The notes under the pieces are model-generated. The model made no database searches. It saw only the letters and a program-made list of their open reading frames with translations, and was not told the origin of the DNA. A stretch of 37,805 nt of DNA from Gemmatimonadota bacterium (GTDB taxonomy: Bacteria; 4572-55; J002), in contig RFFQ01000072.1 in NCBI GenBank assembly GCA_003697105.1, forward strand, positions 1-37,805, given 5' to 3'. Shown piece by piece: positions 1 through 8,000 of the stretch. The stretch's first letter is position 1. Each line of letters opens with the position of its first letter. The position numbers and the translations under genes are program-made.

Positions 1-135
1 ATTCAGTTCATTTAACACTTTGACCCCAATTTGGGGGATCATTGTGGCCGGGTACTTATGTAAATTGGGGTATGCACTGGCGTATGACTCGTTCAAAAAG
101 TCATATTCCGGATTTCGGATGACGTTATATTTCAT
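1..135 (-). CDS. DNA methyltransferase, N-terminal fragment cut by the window edge
   Basis: An open frame starts with ATG at 135 and runs off the left edge, giving 45 codons without a stop. The start overlaps the stop of the endonuclease gene by one base (TGATG), which indicates translational coupling. The peptide begins MKYNVIRNPEYDFLNESY and contains YPNLHKYPATMIPQIG. This resembles the segment before the SAM-binding motif in beta-class m4C/m6A methyltransferases, the PYPAKF-like region of site-specific DNA methyltransferases. The catalytic motif and SAM pocket lie outside the window, so the class cannot be confirmed here. By position it should modify the same site that the neighbouring nuclease cuts. 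The identification rests on recalled similarity plus gene order. Confidence 0.72.
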   Translation of the reverse strand, partial: MKYNVIRNPEYDFLNESYASAYPNLHKYPATMIPQIGVKVLNELN

Positions 136-815
136 CAAATATCCCGGATATGGGTAAATAATTTGGGAAGTTTGTCTTCAGATGTTCTAAAACCTGTCCC
201 ATGATTTCTGGCTCTAGTTCTTTTATCATGGAGTCGTAAATCGACAAGGATATCGCCAGTTTTGAACAGGTCGGAAAGCAATTCAGGTGTCGTACCTTCC
301 ATTAGCTGTGCCCGATAGAAATGAAAATATTCCCGTCCACCTCTTTCCTCTGTTCTCGCGGAGATAAACAGAAGCGCCGGGATTTTTTGCATAAAACGCT
401 CTGCCAATGTAGCTAAGTGCCATATGGCAATCACTTCACCGGAGGTATGCTGAACAGAAATTTCCGATTCCGTCACGGTTAGAAAAAGTCCGGCACTATT
501 CGGCTTTAAAGACATCGTGTAGTACATTCCCAGACGGTTATTTCTATCATAACTACCATACTTTCGAATCGCGTCAAGTGGGTTTATTTGCCACACGTTC
601 CGGTTGAATGTAAACAATGTGATTAAATTGCTACTACCATCCCGGTGTGCTTTTATTTCAATTTTGTCCAGATCCGGTAATGCAAGATTGTTTTCTTTGA
701 GTCCTAACGCTGTTTCAAGGGTATATCCAATTCCGGTGGGACCCTTTCGCTTTGTGGGAATAAACCCTTCTCGTTTTAATTCCGAAAATCGAATTTTGGA
801 TTCATCTAACGCCAT
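135..815 (-). CDS. Type II restriction endonuclease, MvaI/BcnI family
   Basis: The protein has 226 residues, close to the size of MvaI and BcnI. Near the N-terminus it shows GIGYTLETALGLKENN followed by PDLDKIEIK. Glu34, Asp48, Glu53 and Lys55 keep the spacing of the E...D...ExK active site of the MvaI/BcnI nucleases. The C-terminal NHGTGFRTSEDKLPKLF also fits the family. MvaI and BcnI are monomers that cut CCWGG and CCSGG by sequential nicking; the exact site here cannot be read from sequence. The gene sits 28 bases after the pyrophosphatase and is coupled by a TGATG overlap to the methyltransferase, so this is a complete restriction-modification pair interrupted only by the window edge. A weak TGGA precedes the start. 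Having the nuclease upstream of the methyltransferase is notable, because tight coupling would limit unprotected cutting. Confidence 0.85.
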   Translation of the reverse strand: MALDESKIRFSELKREGFIPTKRKGPTGIGYTLETALGLKENNLALPDLDKIEIKAHRDGSSNLITLFTFNRNVWQINPLDAIRKYGSYDRNNRLGMYYTMSLKPNSAGLFLTVTESEISVQHTSGEVIAIWHLATLAERFMQKIPALLFISARTEERGGREYFHFYRAQLMEGTTPELLSDLFKTGDILVDLRLHDKRTRARNHGTGFRTSEDKLPKLFTHIRDI

Positions 816-843
816 TGCTGTATTTCCAAACGGGTGAACGGGA

Positions 844-1254
844 TTAACGGGGAAAAAGGTTCTCTCTCCGCCACAGTGTATGTAAGGGATACCGTACCAA
901 CAGTTTGCCTTCCATTAGGGTCCGGTCGTAATTGATGAATCCATTTACACAATAGATTTCCGGAGGCGTACAATTATAAATCAATTTAAATTCTTGGTCG
1001 CCTCGACGGTAATCGTTGGTGAATATCATAGCAACAAGCCCGTTGTTTGCACTGCCCACGAAAATATCCACTTCCATGCCATCCAACCCGGTTGTATTGT
1101 TGATATACCCGTAATCCAAAGGATAGATAATGTGCGGGTACTCTGGGTGCGCCGTACCGTAAGGTCGATCAATGGAAATACCATTGGTCTCAATCAAACA
1201 CTCCCAAAAGAGCCAATCAATACTCGCCGAGTTTAGATGGAGTGAAGAAGACAT
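844..1254 (-). CDS. Divergent family I inorganic pyrophosphatase
   Basis: This soluble cytoplasmic enzyme is predicted to hydrolyse PPi to two phosphates. The sequence carries IDRPYGTAHPEYP, IIYPLDYGYI and LDGMEVDIFVGS, matching the family I core, and ends with a LLVRYP strand. With the second ATG as start (residue 11 of the longest frame, before SSSLHLNSASIDWLFWE) it has 136 residues, shorter than Escherichia coli Ppa (about 175). The classical metal-binding DxDPxD signature reads DGMEVD, so the middle Asp is Met. The later Asp pair is D...E-F-K. These changes occur in a recognised short, divergent branch, so activity is likely but substrate or metal preference may differ. No clear ribosome binding site supports either start; the longer frame begins at 1284. 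It is divergent from the phosphofructokinase gene and upstream of the restriction genes. Confidence 0.72.
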   Translation of the reverse strand: MSSSLHLNSASIDWLFWECLIETNGISIDRPYGTAHPEYPHIIYPLDYGYINNTTGLDGMEVDIFVGSANNGLVAMIFTNDYRRGDQEFKLIYNCTPPEIYCVNGFINYDRTLMEGKLLVRYPLHTLWRRENLFPR

Positions 1255-1384
1255 GATAAACAGAGTAAAGGGGCAATCATACATCGATAACGGTTTGTTT
1301 AAGATATAGAACTACCAAATCAATCACAAGTAAAAAATAGAGTTATCACTTATTTACGATAAATCGACATCCTAGTCTTTAATA

Positions 1385-1413
1385 TTGACATTTAAGCCCG
1401 GATCGGGTATTAA
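1385..1413 (+). promoter_or_regulatory. Sigma-70-type promoter of the phosphofructokinase gene
   Basis: TTGACA at 1385-1390 is a perfect -35 box. After exactly 17 bases TATTAA at 1408-1413 serves as -10. It lies about 50 bases before the ATG at 1463, in the space between two divergent genes. Confidence 0.7.
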
Positions 1414-1462
1414 TCAATCCTATTAACACGTCCCTGATCATTTTTAGTGTGGAGGGTTTTGC

Positions 1463-2668
1463 ATGGCAAATGTGAACAAAATCAAAGGTGTGATTGGGAT
1501 TTTGACCGGCGGCGGCGATGTCCCCGGCTTAAACCCAGCCATACGCGGTGTTACCATCCGTGCATTACGAGAAGGTTATAAAGTGATTGGTCTGCGTCGA
1601 GGGTGGGCTGGCATCATGGAAATCAAGCGGGACAAAAAGGCTGATAATAGTGAGTGCTTTCGTGAATTAAGTGAAGAGATTGTCAACCGCGCGGCGCGCA
1701 CTGGAGGAACATTTTTGCACAGTTCGCGCACTCGACCCAGCCGGGTACCTCAAGTGAATGTCCCCGAACATCTGCGGGATACCTATAAAGAGGAAGTGAA
1801 TGACTTGACCGATGAGGTGATTAAAAATTTAGAATTTTTAGGGATTGATTACCTGATCCCCATTGGGGGAGATGATACCCTCAGCTACGGTGTAGAACTG
1901 TATAAGCGAGGGGTCAAGGTCGTTGCGATCCCCAAAACAATGGATAATGATGTGCCCGGTACGGATTATTGCATTGGCTTTAGCACCTGTGTCACCCGAA
2001 CTATTAGCTTGACCCATAGTTTGCGCACTTCCGCCGGTTCCCATGAGCGATTTTTGGTGCTCGAAGTGTTCGGACGTTATGCCGGCTTCACCGCCATGTT
2101 ACCCACGATGGCAGGTGCGGCAAACCGGTGTGTTATCCCGGAATATAAATTTGATATTGAGCAGTTGACCCAGTTACTGGTCGAAGACCGCTATCGCAAC
2201 CCGAGTAAATATTCCGTGGTTTTGGTATCGGAAGGAGCGATGTTCAAAGGGGGAGAGATGGTCTTTGAGAGTCAGGAAAAAGATGCCTACGGACACGCCA
2301 AACTCGGCGGTATCGGAGATTTAGTGTCGGCAAAATTGCGGGAGCTATCCCCCAAATACAACAACGGACGCCGAATTAATGTGATTAACCAAAAATTGGG
2401 CTATATGGTGCGCGGGGGTGACCCAGATGCCATTGATTCTATCGTCCCCATGGCATACGGCAACTTGGCGCTAGACCTCATCTTAAAAGGTCTGCACGGG
2501 CGAATGGTGGTACTGAAGAATGGACGGTATGATAATGTGCCCCTTGAGGTTGTGGTTAGCGCAAAAAAAGTGGTTGATGTGGAAAAGTTTTATAACACGG
2601 AACGTCTGCGACCCTTCTACAAAAGCTTTGAAATGAAACCGTTGTTCATTATGACCAGTGAATTGTAA
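1463..2668 (+). CDS. 6-phosphofructokinase, predicted PPi-dependent
   Basis: This glycolytic enzyme phosphorylates fructose 6-phosphate at carbon 1. The 401-residue protein starts with the phosphate-binding loop GILTGGGDVPGLNPAIRG, has GGDDTL near residue 135, PKTMDNDVPGTD near 157, and the sugar-binding MGR-like segment as VFGRYAGFTA. In this family an Asp in GGDD (in place of Gly104 of E. coli PfkA) and a Lys in PKTMDND (in place of Gly124) block ATP and favour pyrophosphate. PPi dependence is therefore predicted, reversible in vivo, and would fit a nearby pyrophosphatase. A strong GGAGGG site precedes the ATG at 1463. The gene has its own promoter and is closed by the hairpin at 2686, so it is probably monocistronic. 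Family assignment is firm; phosphoryl-donor choice is inference from two residues. Confidence 0.93.
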   Translation: MANVNKIKGVIGILTGGGDVPGLNPAIRGVTIRALREGYKVIGLRRGWAGIMEIKRDKKADNSECFRELSEEIVNRAARTGGTFLHSSRTRPSRVPQVNVPEHLRDTYKEEVNDLTDEVIKNLEFLGIDYLIPIGGDDTLSYGVELYKRGVKVVAIPKTMDNDVPGTDYCIGFSTCVTRTISLTHSLRTSAGSHERFLVLEVFGRYAGFTAMLPTMAGAANRCVIPEYKFDIEQLTQLLVEDRYRNPSKYSVVLVSEGAMFKGGEMVFESQEKDAYGHAKLGGIGDLVSAKLRELSPKYNNGRRINVINQKLGYMVRGGDPDAIDSIVPMAYGNLALDLILKGLHGRMVVLKNGRYDNVPLEVVVSAKKVVDVEKFYNTERLRPFYKSFEMKPLFIMTSEL

Positions 2669-2685
2669 ACACCACAAAATAAAAC

Positions 2686-2712
2686 GGCGAGTCTGCTAGG
2701 CTCGCCTTTTTT
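2686..2712. terminator. Bidirectional terminator between convergent genes
   Basis: GGCGAG at 2686-2691 pairs with CTCGCC at 2701-2706, followed by six T on the plus strand. On the minus strand the stem is followed by GTTTTATTTT, so the hairpin can end both the phosphofructokinase transcript and the convergent dockerin-protein transcript. Confidence 0.85.
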
Positions 2713-5090
2713 CATTCCACCAACCGCACATTCCAGAAGTCCAGAAGGCGTTCCACATCATCAAAGGTGATAACACCATCTTGATCCAAATCGTAGCGTA
2801 GCTGATACCGCCCATCCCCCCATGTACCCCCCAGATGAATAAGTAACAGTTGCAAATCGATCAAATCAACGTTCAAATCATCATTGAGATCAAAGGGAAA
2901 TCCGCCACGCTGAATCGCCACATTCACCCCGATCCCTACCGGATTTTGATCCGGATCGGAAGTAATCAACCAGAGGGTATCTTGTAGGTTATCGGCTTCA
3001 ATACCGCTCAGATCGATGAGGAGGAATAGGCTGTCCGAGGTACAGGGGGGGATGTAGCGCGGGATATTGGGACGAATGTTCTCCAAAGGCAACCATTCCG
3101 GCAACCGGTCGGAATCTATGTACACCTCAAGGGTATCTGTGCCCTGATTTGTGAGGCTGATCCGTTGCTCATAGCTTCCATTTTCCATCAGCCGGAGAAA
3201 CACCTGCTGGGGCTGGAGTTGCAACACCGCATGTTCGAGGTCACTCACGACACAAAATCGAGCGGCATCATGAGTATTAAGGATCGCCCCGCCCATCTCT
3301 CGTTCGTCGAGCACCACCCGTGAGTGTGTAACCTGCAAATTAAACGAGATACCCGCTGGAACCATCTCCGCAAGCGTGACATGGAACGCAAAGAGAGGTT
3401 GACCGACCCCAGCCGGAATCGGACTTGATATTGTTATTTCAATTCGATTCCCCATCCGGGTATATTCCAGTTCAACCCCCTCACCGGTTGGAACCACCTC
3501 AATCTGTTCAATCCACGCCGGTTGAACCACCAGTGTGTCCCATTGAGCGATCAGATGGAGGGTTTGAATCGCGGTGAGGGGATTGGACACCCAAACCGGT
3601 ACGGCTGCCGTGTCACCCGGCATTACAAAGGGATCATCTAATTGCAAACCTCCGATCCAGCGCCAACTGCCTACATTGGCGACTTCTCCCGGTGCCGTCT
3701 CTATGGTTTCTTCCGTGATTGAAAAGATAGATTCACCCGTAGTGTCATTCCGGCAGTCCATGTACATTGCGCTATCTGCCGGAATTGCCAAGCGGAAAAA
3801 CCCGGCGGTTTCTGGGTTGCCGTCGTCAATGCCATTGGGTTCGGTCATGTAGATCGCTTTCGGCGGGCTACTATAGGCAACAGAGAGTTTGCGCGGCAAT
3901 CCGGCTCGTAGCCCGCTTCGTTCATCGGCAAAGATACCTTCCACCCATCCCATCCAAAATTCGGGTGTTTCGGGGCAGGTCACGGAATCACAACCAATGA
4001 TAACCGGTACTGGAAACCCGGTGGTCCAGCGGTCTTCGCCATTTTCTTGAATCGCAACAGAAAACCACCAGTCATTACCGGGGGTTTGTGCACCATCCGC
4101 CCGAAAAAAGAGGGGTATTTGCTGGTCAAATGCCGTTGCGATAAATCGGGGTTGGTTGTCTGCCGGGGCGTTGGTGTCAATCCATTCCTGATGTTCTGGG
4201 TCATACGTTTGACCGAAATATTCCAAAGAGTCTTCATCTCTATCCCTTTGGTAAAACTGAATTTTATATCGATATTCTTGTTCCGGTTCCAGACCGATAA
4301 AGCGCGGCAGGCACGCATTTTCAGAGGTGCTATCATTAATGACCCAACTGGGGTAATGGACGTAGTCTCCACTGGTAAGCTGGATACCGGTAGCCGCACT
4401 TCCGCGCAAGTCCACGCGCGAGATATCCGCATTTGCCTGAACTTGCAAATAACTTCGGACGGTACCCCTCTGTTCCGGGGTAAAACTGACGGCGAAAAGA
4501 GCTTGACCTCCCGCAGGGATGATCTGTTGTACCGGAGTCACCTGAAATTGAGGATTACGGCGGGTGATCTGGATGTGTACGGGGTGGGGATCCTCGTTAC
4601 GAACCGTCAATGGAAGGGTCTGAGTTGTGCCCAACGGCACGTGATCAAATTCCAGTTCAGGGGGATCAAACTGAACCGGCGGCGGAAGGTATGTCAATAT
4701 TAACGGTATAAAATGCGGCGTTTCTGGGTCGTTGTGGAGTAGTTCGATTTCGCCATAATATTCGCCGTAATCTAATCCTTCTACGGTAAACTGGAGGTCG
4801 ATGTGGGACGAGTCACCGGGTTCTAGCACAAACGCATTTCCGTGGGGAGGTGGATTTAGTATTTCCACCCAGTCAATGTCTTCTGAAAAGATTAAGAGCA
4901 AAATATCGTTGCCTTGATTCCGAAACACGATCCGGCTAACGGCAACGGATTCTGGAGCTTGAATCGTGTTATGAATTTGATTGTGGGAGATGCTCAAGCC
5001 CCCCTCTGCAAGGTCTTCTGCCAAAAGGTTGTCTGGTATGGTGAGTTGGATCAGTAGAAGTGCGATATATGCGGGAAAAAAGCATTTCAT
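2712..5090 (-). CDS. Secreted protein with ASH-like, cohesin-like and dockerin domains
   Basis: The 792-residue protein opens with a signal peptide (MKCFFPAYIALLLIQLTIP, cleavage near LLAED). Residues about 30-230 form two immunoglobulin-like repeats of the ASPM-SPD-2-Hydin/DUF1573 type, seen in VEGLDYGEYYGEIELLHNDPE and SFTPEQRGTVRSYLQVQA. Residues about 235-470 match nothing I recognise. Residues about 480-615 (VMPGDTAAVPVWVSNP, then a long beta-rich stretch) resemble a cohesin domain. The C-terminus, about 733-791, has two EF-hand-like repeats (DLNDDLNVDLIDLQ and DLDQDGVITFDDVERLLDF), typical of a type I dockerin. It probably acts outside the cytoplasm as a calcium-dependent assembly or scaffold protein. 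Its ATG overlaps the stop of the upstream regulator gene by four bases (ATGA), so the two are translationally coupled. No enzymatic motif was seen. Confidence 0.8.
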   Translation of the reverse strand: MKCFFPAYIALLLIQLTIPDNLLAEDLAEGGLSISHNQIHNTIQAPESVAVSRIVFRNQGNDILLLIFSEDIDWVEILNPPPHGNAFVLEPGDSSHIDLQFTVEGLDYGEYYGEIELLHNDPETPHFIPLILTYLPPPVQFDPPELEFDHVPLGTTQTLPLTVRNEDPHPVHIQITRRNPQFQVTPVQQIIPAGGQALFAVSFTPEQRGTVRSYLQVQANADISRVDLRGSAATGIQLTSGDYVHYPSWVINDSTSENACLPRFIGLEPEQEYRYKIQFYQRDRDEDSLEYFGQTYDPEHQEWIDTNAPADNQPRFIATAFDQQIPLFFRADGAQTPGNDWWFSVAIQENGEDRWTTGFPVPVIIGCDSVTCPETPEFWMGWVEGIFADERSGLRAGLPRKLSVAYSSPPKAIYMTEPNGIDDGNPETAGFFRLAIPADSAMYMDCRNDTTGESIFSITEETIETAPGEVANVGSWRWIGGLQLDDPFVMPGDTAAVPVWVSNPLTAIQTLHLIAQWDTLVVQPAWIEQIEVVPTGEGVELEYTRMGNRIEITISSPIPAGVGQPLFAFHVTLAEMVPAGISFNLQVTHSRVVLDEREMGGAILNTHDAARFCVVSDLEHAVLQLQPQQVFLRLMENGSYEQRISLTNQGTDTLEVYIDSDRLPEWLPLENIRPNIPRYIPPCTSDSLFLLIDLSGIEADNLQDTLWLITSDPDQNPVGIGVNVAIQRGGFPFDLNDDLNVDLIDLQLLLIHLGGTWGDGRYQLRYDLDQDGVITFDDVERLLDFWNVRLVE

Positions 5091-8000
5091 GCCGTGTCCT
5101 CCGCCGGTTTGAGATACGTCTCAATCTGATGCTGCCACTGCCGGGCTTTATCGGTTAGGTGGTTTCGGTTCAAGAGGGCGATATACTCTTGGTAATAGAT
5201 AACTTTATCCATAATAAACGGGTATGCATACTGATGAAGTTGGTGATAGATGGTTTCGATTTGTTCCAATCCTTGTTCGTAGGCGGTTTGGGCGGCGTCC
5301 CACTCCTGTAGGTCACTTAGTACGCGGGCATAGCCGAGATACGTCTGCCATTGAATATCGGGATCACCGGTGGGCATCTTTTCAAGGGCGTTTTCATAAG
5401 CCTGGCGAGCAGATTCATACTGGTGTAACCCGCGGAGACAGTTACCCCACGCGAGGTAAATATGGGTACATTCTTCGGCAGATTCGGCATGAAAGGTCAC
5501 GTGATCGATGTTGTCCACGGCGTGTTGATGGTAATCTAGTGCCTTTTCCAATTGATTCTGTGTTTGGTACCATAAACCGATAAAATTAAGGGTTTTGGTG
5601 CGCTCTGCCATAAAACCGTGTGCTTCCGCCAGTTCTAAGGCGTGCTGGTAGCATTGTAGCGCATCCTCAAACTGACCCGCTTTTTGGTGCACTAAACCTT
5701 TCCAGCGCAACAGATACGCTTCTTGTTCGGGATTTTGTAAGATGGTTATTTCATGCAGTGCTTCCGTGTAATACACCAACGAAAGCTCATAATTGTTGAC
5801 CACCTGATACATCCAACCGAGGGCAAACAACGCATCTTTGCGGTCTTCGGGGTTGTGTGTGGCATACGTCGCAATTTGGAGTGATTTTTGATACGCGGTA
5901 ATTGCCTCTTCGTAATTGCCTTGCGCAAAGTAAATCCGTCCTAATTTTTGGTAAGCGAGACCTTCTTCTTTAACATATCCAATGGATTGCGCCAGATGTA
6001 AAGTTTCGGTGGCTGTGGCGAGGGCATTTTCAATTTGGTGCCGGTCGAAATAAATCCAAACCAGATTGGAGAGGGTTTCGCACGCTTTTGCCCGATTACC
6101 ACAGATGTGGTAGAGTTCTGCCGCCTGTTGGTAGTAGGTGAGCGCGGAATCGAACGCTTCCTGATAATAGTGTACAATACCAATGTTGCGTAAGGTGTCG
6201 GCACGACCTTCGGCATCATCTGTGTGTTCGTGCAAGCGTAACGCGTGATGGTACCGTGTCATTGCTTGTTCCAAATCACCTTCCAACAGATAAGACACCC
6301 CGATATTATTTAAAAGAGCGGCTTCCTGAGCGAGTTCTCCGGTTTCTTGCGCCAATTGAAGTGCGTTTTCCCAGAGATTTCGGGCACGTTCCTGCTGCCC
6401 CATGATGCTATGGATTTTCCCTTGTCCCTTTAAGGCACTGATTTTTAATGGAATCCGGCGTTCTTGCTCGCAAAGGTGCTCTATCTGTTCATAATCGGAC
6501 AAGGCATGGCGGTAATTACCCACAAGTTCAAGCACTTCTGCCCGGCGGTATATCAAGTGTACTCGTTCCCAAACGGAGTCTTTCCCTAAAGTTGCTTGGA
6601 GGTCAATCGCTTTGCTGTAAAAATAGATGGCGAGGGAATTATCATACTGGGCACGCGCCAGTTCGGCAGCTTTTTCGTAGTAAAATCGTTGTTTCTGCAC
6701 ATTGGTGGTAAAACTATAATGATAGGCAAGATGGTAGATAAACGGTTCTAACGTATGGGCATAGGTTTTTTCCAAATACATCGCGACTTTTTCATGCAAC
6801 TGCTGGCGGTGGGCAAAGCGTAGATTTTTGTATGCGGCTTCTTGTACCAGCAGATGTTTAAAGAGATACCATTGTTCTGCTGCTGAAACTGTTACCCGTT
6901 TTAGGTATGTTTTACTAAGGTGTTGGACGGTTTCTGTTAATTGTTGGGAGTCAATCGCAATCGGGTAGATATTCGTAAGTTGGTCCATCGTAAAGCTTTC
7001 ACCGATCACAGAGGCAACTTCCAGAATCAATTTACTCTGTTCGTCCAAACGCTGGATTCGTTGTTGGAGCAACTCATTTACGTTTTCCGGTAGTTTTATA
7101 GAAGCGGGTGGGACGGTCAGTTGGCTGTTTGTTTCAAGGTCGCCGGTTACAAGAATGCCTTGATCCTGCAATTCGAGCACAAACTCTTTGATAAAAAAGA
7201 GATTTCCCCGGCTTTTCCGGCGAATCCGTTCAATGAGGGTCACGGGTAAGGGTTTTATGCTCAGTTGGGTCTCAATCAACTGGTTAATTTCCACGTTTGA
7301 TAGGGGTTCGAGGGGAAGATCATGGTAATAGGGTAGTTCACGTAACCCATTCAGGGGGTCCTCGGTTGAAGGGGTGGGAGGATGGCAAGTTATCACAATG
7401 AGTAAGGGTATGGTTTCCAGTGCTTGCGCGAGGTGGTTCAGTAATTCGAGCGAAAGGGGATCAATCCAATGGAGATTTTCCAGTACCAACACAAGGGGTT
7501 TATAACGACATTCTCGACGGAAGAGTTCCTGAATCAGGTAAAACAAGCTCTGTTGGCGTAGGGCAGGGGTCAAGGCGGTAGATTCGGGGGTTTCCGGTAT
7601 GTTCAGGTGCAAGATGTCATTCCACAGGGGAGTTAAGGCTAAACATTCGGGACAGACCCGCTGCATATACTGGTGAACCCGTGCAGAGTTGCGTTCCGCA
7701 TTGGATGCTGTTTCCAGATGGAAAAAAGATGAAAGCAGATCAGACCAGACCTGATAAGGTCGATTCAGATGAAGTGGGGTACATTCCCCACTGTGAGTGA
7801 AATATGCAGATGTTGCTGGGGTATGATTGACCCACTCTTGTACTAAACGTGATTTTCCAACGCCGGGATGTCCGGTAATGGCAATGAGTTGCCCGTGGTG
7901 CCGGGTATGTCGGTAAATCTGTTCCATCTGGTTCAGTTGGTGCGTTCGCCCAATAAAACGGTGGGATTTTCGGGGGGTGGGCAACTTCCTGCCTTCCAAC

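Noticed and set aside
4047-4703. 218-codon plus-strand frame
   Set aside because: It is antisense to the secreted dockerin protein, whose signal peptide, domains and coupled start are clear; its translation shows no family features.
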